From contig JBAOHX010000004.1 of NCBI GenBank assembly GCA_037044955.1, positions 496,001-560,000 on the forward strand: DNA of 64,000 bases, written 5' to 3'. Position numbers and translations under genes: made by a program. Below the pieces are notes generated by a model. The model saw nothing but the letters and a program-made list of their open reading frames with translations. It was not told the origin of the DNA and made no database searches. Shown here piece after piece: positions 1-8,420 of the stretch. This DNA is from JAJXWB01 sp037044955. Its GTDB lineage: Bacteria > Pseudomonadota > Alphaproteobacteria > Rhizobiales > Beijerinckiaceae. Every line of letters begins with the position of its first letter. Positions within the stretch are counted from its first letter, which is position 1.

Positions 1-2
1 TC

Positions 3-593
3 AACGAGAAGCTCGCGGTCAGCGAAGGGCTCCTTTACCGCCGCGGCAATTTCAACGGCAGCTTCGACCAGCTCATTCTCGATGCGCTGATCCAGGAAAA
101 GAACGCCGAGATCGCCTTCTCGCCGGGCTTCCGCTGGGGCACGACGATCCTGCCGGGCGAAGCGATCACGATGGAGAACGTGCTCGACCAGACGGCCATC
201 ACTTATCCCTACGTGACGCTGACCGAGATGACCGGCGCGCAGATCAAGGAAATCCTGGAAGACGTCTGCGACAATCTCTTCAATCCTGATCCGTATTACC
301 AGCAGGGCGGCGACATGGTGCGCGTCGGCGGCATGACCTATGCCTGCGATCCGACCGCCGCGATGGGCGCACGCATCGACCAGATGACGCTGAACGGCAA
401 GGCGATCGAGGCGGGCAGGAGCTACAAGGTCGCCGGTTGGGCGCCTGTCGCCGAAGCCGCGAAGGATGCCGGCGGCGAGCCGATCTGGGATCTGGTCGGG
501 CGCAATCTGCGCGCGAAGAAGTCTGTGAAGTCGCCTGTCCTGAACCTGCCGACGCTCAAGAACGTCGCCGGCAATCCCGGCATGGCCGCCTGA
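3..593 (+). CDS. soxB: SoxB thiosulfohydrolase, C-terminal fragment
   Basis: The frame is open from the left edge and gives the last 196 residues of SoxB, the periplasmic manganese enzyme that removes sulfate from SoxYZ-bound thiosulfonate during thiosulfate oxidation. The fragment shows 'SPGFRWG' (fragment residues 40-46) and 'QQGGDMVRVGG' (100-110), both typical of the C-terminal 5'-nucleotidase-like domain of SoxB. The metal-binding N-terminal domain and the start lie outside the window. The stop is 21 bases before the next gene, which is read in the same direction, so this is probably the tail of a sox operon whose other members (soxXYZA) would lie to the left. That last point is inference. 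Confidence 0.9.
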   Translation, partial: NEKLAVSEGLLYRRGNFNGSFDQLILDALIQEKNAEIAFSPGFRWGTTILPGEAITMENVLDQTAITYPYVTLTEMTGAQIKEILEDVCDNLFNPDPYYQQGGDMVRVGGMTYACDPTAAMGARIDQMTLNGKAIEAGRSYKVAGWAPVAEAAKDAGGEPIWDLVGRNLRAKKSVKSPVLNLPTLKNVAGNPGMAA

Positions 594-614
594 AGACATA
601 ACGAGGAGGAAAAC

Positions 615-1049
615 ATGCACGCTCTACGCCATGCGTTTCAGCGGATCGCGCTCGCGCTTCTCCTCCTTGTCGGCGCGTCGCCGGCGTTTGCCGGCGACAA
701 GGTCGTCTATCACTTCGACAATGCGGCCGAGCAGGGGCTGAAGGGATTGCGCAACATCCGCAATCACCTCGACGTCGCGCCCGATACGAAGATCGTCGTC
801 GTCGCGCATGCCGACGGCATCGACTTCCTGTTCGACGGCGCCAAGGATCCCAAGGGCGGCGTGGAATATGCGCCTCTGATCTCGGGCCTCAAGGCCGCGG
901 GCGTGACCTTCGAGGTTTGCGAGATCACGATGAAGCGCCGCAACATCGCCAAGGACAAGTTCGTGATGGACGCCGACTTCACGCCGTCGGGCGTCGTGCG
1001 CATCGCGCAACTCCAGGCGCGCGAACACTACGCCTACATCAAGCCCTGA
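615..1049 (+). CDS. exported DsrE-family sulfur protein
   Basis: 144 residues, started by ATG behind a strong GAGGAGG site. Residues 1-27 form a signal peptide ending near 'SPAFAG', so the mature protein is periplasmic. The rest has the DsrE/DsrF-like alpha/beta fold pattern: 'VVYHFDN', then 'IVVVAHADGIDFL', then an amphipathic stretch and 'GVTFEVCEITM' with Cys102, the position where DsrE-type proteins carry a sulfur-binding cysteine. It follows soxB and its stop overlaps the start of the transporter gene, so it is surely cotranscribed. A role in handling sulfane sulfur or SoxYZ-bound intermediates is inferred from family and place, not shown. Confidence 0.8.
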   Translation: MHALRHAFQRIALALLLLVGASPAFAGDKVVYHFDNAAEQGLKGLRNIRNHLDVAPDTKIVVVAHADGIDFLFDGAKDPKGGVEYAPLISGLKAAGVTFEVCEITMKRRNIAKDKFVMDADFTPSGVVRIAQLQAREHYAYIKP

Positions 1050-2116
1050 TGCTCGAACGGCTGATCGATACGCTCGGGGACCAATGGGTCCTCGCTCTCG
1101 GCGGCCTGGTTGTCGGCGTCCTGTTCGGCGCCTTCGCGCAATATTCCCGCTTCTGCCTTCGCGCCGCGACGCTCGAGATCGCGCATGGCGTTCTCGGCGA
1201 ACGCATGGCGATCTGGCTCTTCACTTTCTCCACCGCCCTGATCGTGACGCAGGCGCTGATCCTGCTCGACCTGTTCGACACCGGCGCGGTGCGCCAGCTC
1301 AACAACACCGGCAGCCTGTCCGGCGCCATCATCGGCGGCCTGATGTTCGGCTGCGGCATGACGCTGACGCGCGCCTGCGGCAGCCGGATGCTCGTTCTCT
1401 CGGCGACAGGCAATCTGCGCGCGCTTCTGTCGGGGCTCGTCTTCGCCGTCGTCGCGCAAATGTCGCGCGATGGCCTGCTTTCGCCCGCGCGCGCGGCCAT
1501 CAACGGCTGGTGGACGATCGACAGTTCGGCGCGCGATCTCCTTGCGCTCTTTCGTATCGGCAATGTCGGCGGCCTCGCGTTCGCGCTCCTCTGGCTGGTC
1601 GCGGGCGCCGCCATCGCCATGCGCTCGAAGACGCGGATTTCCTATGCTGTTGCGGCCGTCGGCGTCGGCCTGATGGTCGGCGCGGCCTGGTGGTTCAATT
1701 TCCACATGGCTTCCGTCTCCTTTGAAATGGCGCCTGTCCATTCCATCAGCTTCACCTCGCCATCCGCCGATACGCTGATGTACGTGCTCGCGCCGCCCGG
1801 CTCGAAAGTGACGTTCGATCTCGGATTGATCCCCGGCGTGTTCCTCGGCGCCTTCATCTCCGGCGCGTTCAACGGCGATCTGAAACTCGAAGGCTTCCAC
1901 GACGGCTCCTCCATGCGCCGCTACATCGCCGGCGGTTGCCTCATGGGCTTCGGCGGCGTCCTTGCCGGGGGCTGCGCGGTCGGCGCAGGCGTTTCCGGCG
2001 CGTCGATCTTCGCAATGACGGCGTGGCTCGTCCTGTGGTCGATGTGGATCGGCGCCGTCGTCACCGACCGGCTGGTCGACCAGCCGAAAGCAAAGGCCGC
2101 CTATGCGACTGCGTGA
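1049..2116 (+). CDS. YeeE/YedE (SoxT-type) sulfur transporter
   Basis: 355-residue polytopic inner-membrane protein of the YeeE/YedE family (two repeated halves), whose members import thiosulfate or move other sulfur compounds. The ATG at 1049 overlaps the preceding TGA by one base, which fixes the start. Family signatures are 'SRFCLRAA' (Cys36), 'FGCGMTLTRACGSR' (Cys102, Cys110) and the C-terminal 'GFGGVLAGGCAVGAGVSG'. These conserved cysteines are thought to relay the sulfur substrate. About nine hydrophobic segments are visible. In sox clusters such genes are often called soxT; the name is not applied here because the exact substrate cannot be read from sequence. The last 14 bases overlap the next gene. 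Confidence 0.88.
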   Translation: MLERLIDTLGDQWVLALGGLVVGVLFGAFAQYSRFCLRAATLEIAHGVLGERMAIWLFTFSTALIVTQALILLDLFDTGAVRQLNNTGSLSGAIIGGLMFGCGMTLTRACGSRMLVLSATGNLRALLSGLVFAVVAQMSRDGLLSPARAAINGWWTIDSSARDLLALFRIGNVGGLAFALLWLVAGAAIAMRSKTRISYAVAAVGVGLMVGAAWWFNFHMASVSFEMAPVHSISFTSPSADTLMYVLAPPGSKVTFDLGLIPGVFLGAFISGAFNGDLKLEGFHDGSSMRRYIAGGCLMGFGGVLAGGCAVGAGVSGASIFAMTAWLVLWSMWIGAVVTDRLVDQPKAKAAYATA

Positions 2117-2423
2117 TCTCTCGCTCGCCGTGTCTGTCCTCGCGCTGCTCGCGGCTCCGGCGCTGGCGGAAGACGCGGCTGCGATCGAGGAAGGCCGCGC
2201 GCTGCTCAAGGAGCATAATTGCAACGGCAATTGTCACCAGAGCCATTCCGACGACAACGAGGCGCTCGGCCTCTACACGCGCGAAGATCGCAAGGCGAAG
2301 GACCGCGAGGCGCTCGACCGCTACGTGCGGCTCTGCGTGGCGAGCGTCGGCACGATGGTCTTCCCGGACGAGATGGCGAAAATGTCGGCGGCGCTCAACG
2401 CCGATTTCTACAAGTACAAGTGA
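2103..2423 (+). CDS. small exported c-type cytochrome with CX3CH motif
   Basis: 106 residues with a signal peptide cleaved near residue 22 ('APALAED'). The single haem-like motif is C40-N-G-N-C44-H45, i.e. three residues between the cysteines instead of the usual two; the bases (TGC AAC GGC AAT TGT CAC) leave no doubt in this read. A third cysteine is at 78 and possible axial methionines are at 85, 91 and 94. The C-terminal part ('VGTMVFPDEMAKM', 'ADFYKYK') resembles short monohaem cytochromes found with sulfur-oxidation genes. The gene overlaps the transporter gene by 14 bases and is followed at once by the MBL-fold gene, so it belongs to the sox operon. An electron-transfer role is inferred. 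Confidence 0.7.
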   Translation: MRLRDLSLAVSVLALLAAPALAEDAAAIEEGRALLKEHNCNGNCHQSHSDDNEALGLYTREDRKAKDREALDRYVRLCVASVGTMVFPDEMAKMSAALNADFYKYK

Positions 2424-2440
2424 ACCCAGACGAGGCGCAT

Positions 2441-3454
2441 ATGGCGATCACGCGGCGGGACGTTCTCTCGGGCATGACGGTAGCCGGCGGCCTGCCGCTG
2501 GCGCAATACAATCTCTGCATGCCGGCCTTCGCCGCCGACGAGGCCGAAGTTGTCGTCGGGCCGCCGGTGAAGGACCAGCCGATCCAGAAGATCAGCGCGC
2601 ACGTTTACATGGTCGAGGCGCCCGACGGTTTTCCGACGCCGGAAAACCAGGGAATGATGTCCAACATCATCTTCGTCGTCGGCAAGGAGGGCGTCGTCGT
2701 CATCGATTCCGGCGCATCGTTGCAGATCGCGCAGATGTGCATCCGCCAGTTGCGTTCCGTCACGAAGGCGCCTGTCGTCGGCATTTTCAACACGCATTAT
2801 CACGGCGATCACTGGCTCGGGAACCACGGCTTCATCGAGGCCTTTGGCAAGGACGTTCCGATCTACGCCCATGCCGGGACGCGCAAGGCGATCGAGGGCG
2901 GGACCGGAATCTCCTGGCGCGACAGCATGATGAAATGGACGAACCAGGCGTCATCGGGCACGCGCATCATCCCGCCGAACAAGGATATCGAGCACGGCTT
3001 CGCGCTGTCGCTCGGCGACGTCTCGTTGCGCGCCCATCAATATGGCGTGGCGCACACGCCTTTCGACATCGCCATCGAGATTCCCGAGGATCAGGCGATG
3101 TGCGTCGGCGACATCATGATGGACCGGCGTATCGCCAATATGGAGGACGGCTCCTACAAGGGCACGCTCGACGCCATCGACGCGCTCGTCAAGAACAGCA
3201 GGACGACGATCTGGGCGCCTGCGCACGGCGACGCCGGCGCAAAGGTTCTGGAATGGCAGCGCTCGCTGTTTCAGGGAATCTACGAAGCCTGCATCGACGC
3301 GGTGAAGCGGAACATACCGCTCGAGGGCGCGCTCGCCGTGGCCATGAAAGACCCGCGCGTTTCCTCGAAGGCGGCGGAAACCAAGGGCTGGGCCAATAAT
3401 ATCGGCAAGTACGTCAGCATTGCCTATCTCGAGGCGGAACAGGCGCAGTTCTGA
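2441..3454 (+). CDS. exported SoxH-like MBL-fold hydrolase
   Basis: 337 residues of the metallo-beta-lactamase fold. The N-terminus has 'TRRDVLSG' followed by a hydrophobic stretch ending near 'PAFAADE', a Tat-type export signal, which suits a metalloprotein folded before export. The metal site is 'THYHGDH' (His119, His121, Asp123, His124), with later ligands in 'HTPFDI' and 'APAHGD'. MBL proteins of this kind (SoxH and relatives) are common at the ends of sox operons; the substrate is unknown. ATG 2441 is chosen; an in-frame GTG at 2420 overlapping the previous stop would add seven residues. It appears to close the operon, since the next gene is convergent. Confidence 0.8.
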   Translation: MAITRRDVLSGMTVAGGLPLAQYNLCMPAFAADEAEVVVGPPVKDQPIQKISAHVYMVEAPDGFPTPENQGMMSNIIFVVGKEGVVVIDSGASLQIAQMCIRQLRSVTKAPVVGIFNTHYHGDHWLGNHGFIEAFGKDVPIYAHAGTRKAIEGGTGISWRDSMMKWTNQASSGTRIIPPNKDIEHGFALSLGDVSLRAHQYGVAHTPFDIAIEIPEDQAMCVGDIMMDRRIANMEDGSYKGTLDAIDALVKNSRTTIWAPAHGDAGAKVLEWQRSLFQGIYEACIDAVKRNIPLEGALAVAMKDPRVSSKAAETKGWANNIGKYVSIAYLEAEQAQF

Positions 3455-3482
3455 ACGCACGGGCTGTCGCGGCAGCGGTCAA

Positions 3483-4304
3483 TCAAGCAAGTGCGTCGAC
3501 GGCTCGCGCGAGAGAATCCGCGACGAGCGTCGGGGGACGCGCCAGGGCCGATTCCTGGCCGCTGCGATACTTCCCGGTCCGCACCAATATGCCGGAGAGG
3601 CCGGCGTCCAGCGCGCCGCCGACATCGGCCTCGACATCGTCGCCGATCATCGCGACCTCGCCGTGCGGCAGGCCGAGGCCCGCGACCGCAGCATCGAAGA
3701 AGGCGCGCGCGGGCTTGCCGAAGACGGTGGCCTTGCGGCGGCTCGCGAATTCGAGCGCCGCGACGAAGGGTCCGGCGTCGAGGCTGAGCTCGCCGTCGCC
3801 ATCCTGAAAGGCGCGGTTCGTCGCCAGCGCGAGGAAATCCGCGCCATGCGTCAGCTTGCGGAAGGCGGCGTTCATCTGCGCATAGGTGAAATAGTCGCCG
3901 GCGTCGCCGACGATGACCGCTTCGCGTCCGGCGGACGGCAGGCCCGCGAAATCCTGTGCGAGATCGGGATGTGTGACCAGGAAGGGCGCAAGCCCACGTT
4001 CGGCGCAATAGGCGCGCGCGAGCGCGGCCGGCGTGTAGACATGCGCGACGTCGACGCGCAATCCCAGCGCCGCGAGGTCCGCTGCGACTCGTCCGCGCGC
4101 GCGGCGCGTCGTGTTCGTGATGAAGCGATAGGGCAGGCGGGCCTTGTCCAGTCGCTGCAAGGCGTCCTGCGATCCCGGCACGAGCGCGCCGCCGATGGTG
4201 ACGACGCCGTCGATGTCGATCAACAGGCCCCTGATCGAACTCAGGTCCCGGGATCGTTTCGATGCCGGCGCTGTCGTCATGGGAACTTCCGACGTCGCTG
4301 CCAC
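3483..4304 (-). CDS. HAD superfamily class IIA sugar-phosphatase-like hydrolase
   Basis: 273 residues. The nucleophile motif is 'LLIDIDGVV' (Asp30, Asp32), followed by 'FITNTTRR' (motif II), a cap domain, the Lys of 'ATVFGKPA' and the acidic motif 'GDDVEADVGGA' that binds magnesium. This order is that of the NagD/HDHD2/LHPP group of class IIA HAD phosphatases. The substrate cannot be predicted; phospholysine, sugar phosphate and nucleotide phosphatases all look alike here. The true start could be the methionine at residue 9. It is convergent with the sox operon and precedes the AraC gene's 3' end by 32 bases on the same strand. Confidence 0.8.
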   Translation of the reverse strand: MAATSEVPMTTAPASKRSRDLSSIRGLLIDIDGVVTIGGALVPGSQDALQRLDKARLPYRFITNTTRRARGRVAADLAALGLRVDVAHVYTPAALARAYCAERGLAPFLVTHPDLAQDFAGLPSAGREAVIVGDAGDYFTYAQMNAAFRKLTHGADFLALATNRAFQDGDGELSLDAGPFVAALEFASRRKATVFGKPARAFFDAAVAGLGLPHGEVAMIGDDVEADVGGALDAGLSGILVRTGKYRSGQESALARPPTLVADSLARAVDALA

Positions 4305-4336
4305 TTATCGGGCAGCTAGCCCGGGCGATGCATTTT

Positions 4337-5395
4337 TCAAGGCATGATGCTGGAAATGCCCGACGCCTGCCGCCGGAAGGCGCTCGGCGTCAGTCCGGTC
4401 CAGTTGCGGAAAGCGCGCGAAAAACTCTTCTCGTTGCGAAAGCCCGCAGCCTGCGCCACGCGCTTGATCGGCGCGCGTCCGCGCGCCAGCGCTTGGCCGG
4501 CGATTTCGACGCGCGCTTCCTCCTTCAGTTCGCGCAGCGAAGCGCCCTCGCGCGCAAGCTGGCGATGCAGCGTGCGCGTGGAAAGCGCCAGCGCATCCGC
4601 TAGGTCCTCCGCCGTGGCGAATGGCGTCTTGGCGTCGCGCAGGAGTTTTCGCACGCGCTCGACCAGAAGCCGGTCGCGCCGGTAGGGCAGGACGGTCAAC
4701 GGCAGCGCGCGCTGCAGCATGTGGTCGAGATCGCCTTCGTCGCGCTTCAGCGGCAAGGCGAGATAGCGCGCGTCGAACAGCAGCCTCGCACGCGGCGCGT
4801 CGAAGACGAGATCCTTGCAGAAGATGGTCGGATAGACCGAGACATGCGGCGGCTCGGGAAACGGGAATTCCGCACGCGCGAGCGCGATCTTGGAATCGAT
4901 CGACCAGCAGGCAAATCCCAGCACGTAGCGCATCAGCGTCACGAGGCAGAACTCGCGATAGGCGCCGAGGTCGCGGCGCTCCTCGATCGACCATGTAGCG
5001 ACGCCGTTTTCGACCTCGAGCGCGAACAGCACGTCGTCGGTCAGGATGCGGTGATGGCGACGCCAGCGCTTCAGCGCCAGTTCGAGCGGGCCGCGCGTCA
5101 GCGAGGCGCGGCACAACATGCCATAGGCGCCCCACGGCAGCCGGCGGGAGAACCAGCCGAGCGCCTCGTCGTCGAGTTCCCGCATCGCGGCTTCCGCGAA
5201 AATCTCGAATTGCGCGGCGGTGACGCGCGCGTCGCGTCTCCTAAGATCGCTTGGCGAAATATGCGCCCTGTCGAGCGCCGCCTCAGGCGTCAACCCGCGC
5301 TCCCGATAGGCGCCCAGGACCGCATTTACGAAGGCGATAGGGGTTACCGCGCGACCGGACGCCGCGAGAAAGGGCAGGGCTTGGCGACCGCTCAT
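4337..5395 (-). CDS. AraC-family transcriptional regulator (OruR/ArgR-like N-domain)
   Basis: 352 residues. The N-terminal two thirds fit the arabinose-binding-like domain of the AraC subgroup with long N-termini; the C-terminal 90 residues hold two helix-turn-helix units ('TAEDLADALALSTRTLHRQL' and 'IKRVAQAAGFRNEKSFSRAF') and end with the usual 'LTPSAFRR'. The open frame continues upstream of this ATG, but only the part from 'MSGRQALPF' looks like protein of this family. The gene is divergent from ivd with 99 bases between the starts, so control of the leucine-degradation operon is a sensible inference. The effector is unknown. Confidence 0.82.
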   Translation of the reverse strand: MSGRQALPFLAASGRAVTPIAFVNAVLGAYRERGLTPEAALDRAHISPSDLRRRDARVTAAQFEIFAEAAMRELDDEALGWFSRRLPWGAYGMLCRASLTRGPLELALKRWRRHHRILTDDVLFALEVENGVATWSIEERRDLGAYREFCLVTLMRYVLGFACWSIDSKIALARAEFPFPEPPHVSVYPTIFCKDLVFDAPRARLLFDARYLALPLKRDEGDLDHMLQRALPLTVLPYRRDRLLVERVRKLLRDAKTPFATAEDLADALALSTRTLHRQLAREGASLRELKEEARVEIAGQALARGRAPIKRVAQAAGFRNEKSFSRAFRNWTGLTPSAFRRQASGISSIMP

Positions 5396-5494
5396 GGCTC
5401 GCAAACTGTGCCATATGTGGCGGAAAAAGCAACCTCTTGGGCAGCGCTGGCGCCGGATCGCGATTAGGATCATCCTCGAAGTCGGGAGGAGCAG

Positions 5495-6667
5495 ATGAAT
5501 ATTCCGGGTATCGACCTCGGCCTGTCCGAGGACATCCGCATGTTGCGCGACACCGTGCAGGCCTTCGCCGCCGCCGAGATCGCGCCGCGCGCCGCCGCCA
5601 TCGACAAGAACAACGAATTTCCCGCCGACCTCTGGAAGAAATTCGGCGATCTCGGTCTGCTCGGCATGACTGCGCCGGAGGAATTGGGCGGCTCGAACAT
5701 GGGCTATCTCGCCCATATCATCGCGATGGAAGAGATTTCGCGCGCTTCCGCCTCGGTCGGCCTCTCCTACGGCGCCCATTCCAACCTCTGCGTCAACCAG
5801 ATCCGCCGCAACGGCACGGATGCGCAGAAGAAGAAATATCTGCCGAAGCTGATTTCCGGCGAACATGTCGGCGCGCTCGCCATGTCTGAGCCGGGCGCGG
5901 GCTCCGATGTCGTGTCGATGCGCCTGCGCGCCGACAAGAAGGGCGACCGCTACGTCCTCAACGGCTCGAAAATGTGGATCACAAACGGCGGCGACGCCGA
6001 TACGCTGGTCGTCTACGCCAAGACCGATCTCGAAGCCGGTCCGCGCGGCATGACCGCGTTCATTGTCGAAAAGAGCTTCAAGGGCTTCACGCACGGCCAG
6101 CATCTCGACAAGCTCGGCATGCGCGGCTCCAACACGTTTCCGCTGTTCTTCGACAATTGCGAAGTGCCGGAGGAGAATGTTCTCGGCAAGGTGGGAGACG
6201 GAACGCGCGTGCTGATGTCCGGCCTCGACTACGAGCGCGCGGTGCTCTCGGGCGGGCCGCTCGGCATCATGGCGGCCTGCATGGACGTGACCGTGCCCTA
6301 CATGCACGAGCGCAAGCAGTTCGGCCAGAAGATCGGCGATTTTCAATTGATGCAGGGCAAGCTCGCCGACATGTATTCGACCTGGCAGGCGACGCGCGCC
6401 TACGTCTATGCGGTGGGACGCGCGTGCGACACGGCGGACCACGCGCGCACGCTGCGCAAGGATGCGGCGGGCGCCATTCTCTATTCCGCCGAAAAGGCGA
6501 CATGGATGGCCGGCGAGGCGATCCAGGCTTTGGGCGGCGTCGGATACACCAACGAATTCCCCGCCGGCCGCCTGTGGCGCGACGCCAAGCTCTACGAGAT
6601 CGGCGCCGGCACGTCCGAAATCCGTCGGATGCTGATCGGTCGCGAGTTGATGGCCGAGACGAAGTGA
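5495..6667 (+). CDS. ivd: isovaleryl-CoA dehydrogenase
   Basis: 390 residues, close to the family length. This FAD flavoprotein oxidises isovaleryl-CoA to 3-methylcrotonyl-CoA in leucine breakdown and passes electrons to ETF. Acyl-CoA dehydrogenase signatures are present: 'ALAMSEPGAGSD' (127-138), 'WITNGG' (161-166) and, near the C-terminus, 'QALGGVGYTNEFP' and 'IGAGTSEIRR'. The catalytic base lies in 'GLDYERAVLSGGP', Glu247, the position specific to isovaleryl-CoA dehydrogenases rather than short-chain ones. GGGAGGAG precedes the ATG. The two methylcrotonyl-CoA carboxylase genes follow, which confirms the substrate assignment. Confidence 0.95.
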   Translation: MNIPGIDLGLSEDIRMLRDTVQAFAAAEIAPRAAAIDKNNEFPADLWKKFGDLGLLGMTAPEELGGSNMGYLAHIIAMEEISRASASVGLSYGAHSNLCVNQIRRNGTDAQKKKYLPKLISGEHVGALAMSEPGAGSDVVSMRLRADKKGDRYVLNGSKMWITNGGDADTLVVYAKTDLEAGPRGMTAFIVEKSFKGFTHGQHLDKLGMRGSNTFPLFFDNCEVPEENVLGKVGDGTRVLMSGLDYERAVLSGGPLGIMAACMDVTVPYMHERKQFGQKIGDFQLMQGKLADMYSTWQATRAYVYAVGRACDTADHARTLRKDAAGAILYSAEKATWMAGEAIQALGGVGYTNEFPAGRLWRDAKLYEIGAGTSEIRRMLIGRELMAETK

Positions 6668-6671
6668 TCCC

Positions 6672-6767
6672 GAATGTCATCCCCGACGCGCGCAGCGCGA
6701 TCGGGGATCCAGAGGCAAGCGACGAATGTCCGGGAACTGGATCCCCGCTTTCGCGGGGATGACATTC
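6672..6767. repeat. intergenic palindromic repeat (GAATGTCATCCCC arms)
   Basis: Between ivd and mccB the arms GAATGTCATCCCC (6672-6684) and GGGGATGACATTC (6755-6767) are perfectly complementary over 13 bases. A second pair, GGGGATCCAG (6703-6712) and CTGGATCCCC (6738-6747), lies inside. The nested palindrome can fold into a long cruciform or RNA hairpin inside the operon transcript. It resembles the dispersed REP/BIME-like repeats of alphaproteobacterial genomes. There is no T-tract, so it is not an obvious terminator, but it could stabilise the upstream mRNA or modulate mccBA expression. Confidence 0.75.
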
Positions 6768-6798
6768 GTGAGCACACAACGGTTCTAGGAAACGTCCG

Positions 6799-8406
6799 AT
6801 GCAAGCCCTGAAATCCAACGTCAATATACGTTCCGACGAGTTCAAGGCCAATGCCGCCGCCATGCGCGGGCTGGTCGACGATCTGCGTGAAAGATTCTCG
6901 TCCGTCGCGAGCGGCGGCGGCGCGGACGCCTGCGCCAAGCATGTTGCGCGCGGAAAACTGCTGCCGCGCGAAAGGGTCGATCATCTCATCGATCCCGGCG
7001 CGCCGTTTCTCGAAGTGGGGCAGCTCGCCGCCTACGGCATGTATGACGGCGAGGCGCCGTCCGCTGGCGTCATCACCGGCGTCGGCCGTGTGCAGGGCGT
7101 CGAATGCATGATCGTCGCCAATGACGCGACGGTGAAGGGCGGCAGCTATTATCCGATGACCGTGAAGAAGCATCTTCGCGCGCAGGAGATTGCCGAGCAG
7201 AACAATCTGCCGTGCATCTACCTCGTCGATTCCGGCGGGGCCAATTTGCCGCGACAGGACGACGTGTTTCCCGATCGCGAGCATTTCGGTCGCATCTTCT
7301 TCAACCAGGCGAACATGTCCGCGAAGGGCATTCCGCAGATCGCCGTCGTCATGGGCTCGTGCACGGCCGGCGGCGCCTATGTGCCGGCCATGTCCGACGA
7401 GAGCGTGATCGTGCGCAACCAGGGCACGATCTTCCTCGGCGGCCCGCCGCTGGTGAAGGCGGCGACCGGCGAAGTGGTGAGCGCCGAGGACCTCGGCGGC
7501 GCCGACGTGCATACGCGCATTTCCGGCGTCTGCGATCATTTCGCGGAGAACGACGCGCACGCCCTGTTCATCGCGCGGCGCATCGTCAGCAATCTCAATC
7601 GCTCGAAACCGGTGGGGCTGAAGCTCGGAAGCGCGGACGAGCCGATCTACGATCCCGCGGAATTGCACGGCGTGATCCCGACCGATACGCGCAAGCCCTA
7701 CGACGTGCGCGAAGTGATCGCGCGCGTCGTCGATGGTTCGCGCTTCGATGAATTCAAGCAGCGCTACGGCACGACGCTGGTGACCGGCTTTGCCGAACTC
7801 TACGGCTACCCCGTCGGCATCGTCGCCAACAACGGCATCCTGTTCGGCGAGAGCGCGCAGAAAGGCGCGCATTTCATCGAGCTCTGCGCACAGCGCGGCA
7901 TTCCGCTGATCTTCCTGCAGAACATCACCGGCTTCATGGTCGGCCGCAAATACGAGAATTCCGGCATCGCCAAGGACGGCGCCAAGATGGTGACGGCGGT
8001 GGCCACCGCGCAGGTTCCCAAGCTCACCCTCATCATCGGCGGCTCCTTCGGCGCCGGCAATTACGGCATGTGCGGCCGCGCCTATTCGCCGCGCTTCCTG
8101 TGGATGTGGCCGAACGCGCGCGTTTCCGTCATGGGCGGCGAGCAGGCGGCAAGCGTGCTGGCGACCGTGCGGCGCGACGGCATCGAGGCCAGGGGCGGAA
8201 GCTGGAGCAAGGAAGACGAGGACAAGTTCAAGGCGCCGATCCGCGAGCAATACGAGACGCAGGGCAATCCGCTCTACGCGACCGCGCGCCTGTGGGACGA
8301 CGGCGTCTTCGATCCCGCCGACACGCGCCGCGTGCTCGGGCTCTCGCTGTCGGCCTCGCTCAACGCGCCGATCCAGCCGACGAAATTCGGCCTGTTCCGG
8401 ATGTGA
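6799..8406 (+). CDS. mccB: 3-methylcrotonyl-CoA carboxylase, carboxyltransferase (beta) subunit
   Basis: 535 residues, the usual length for the beta subunit. It transfers carboxyl from carboxybiotin to 3-methylcrotonyl-CoA, giving 3-methylglutaconyl-CoA in leucine degradation. The two carboxyltransferase (crotonase-like) halves are visible, with oxyanion-hole glycines in 'GSCTAGGAYVPAM' and 'GGSFGAGNYGMCGRAY'. 'VDSGGANLPRQDDVFPD' and 'LQNITGFMVGRKYE' are characteristic of methylcrotonyl-CoA rather than propionyl-CoA carboxylases. The gene ends where mccA begins, and ivd lies upstream, giving the classical ivd-mccB-mccA order. The methylglutaconyl-CoA hydratase and HMG-CoA lyase genes that usually complete the pathway are not in this window. 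Confidence 0.94.
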   Translation: MQALKSNVNIRSDEFKANAAAMRGLVDDLRERFSSVASGGGADACAKHVARGKLLPRERVDHLIDPGAPFLEVGQLAAYGMYDGEAPSAGVITGVGRVQGVECMIVANDATVKGGSYYPMTVKKHLRAQEIAEQNNLPCIYLVDSGGANLPRQDDVFPDREHFGRIFFNQANMSAKGIPQIAVVMGSCTAGGAYVPAMSDESVIVRNQGTIFLGGPPLVKAATGEVVSAEDLGGADVHTRISGVCDHFAENDAHALFIARRIVSNLNRSKPVGLKLGSADEPIYDPAELHGVIPTDTRKPYDVREVIARVVDGSRFDEFKQRYGTTLVTGFAELYGYPVGIVANNGILFGESAQKGAHFIELCAQRGIPLIFLQNITGFMVGRKYENSGIAKDGAKMVTAVATAQVPKLTLIIGGSFGAGNYGMCGRAYSPRFLWMWPNARVSVMGGEQAASVLATVRRDGIEARGGSWSKEDEDKFKAPIREQYETQGNPLYATARLWDDGVFDPADTRRVLGLSLSASLNAPIQPTKFGLFRM

Positions 8407-8420
8407 TGGGGAGACGCGCC

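Noticed and set aside
6672..6767. Rho-independent terminator between ivd and mccB
   Set aside because: Strong hairpins but no following T-run, and the genes belong to one pathway.
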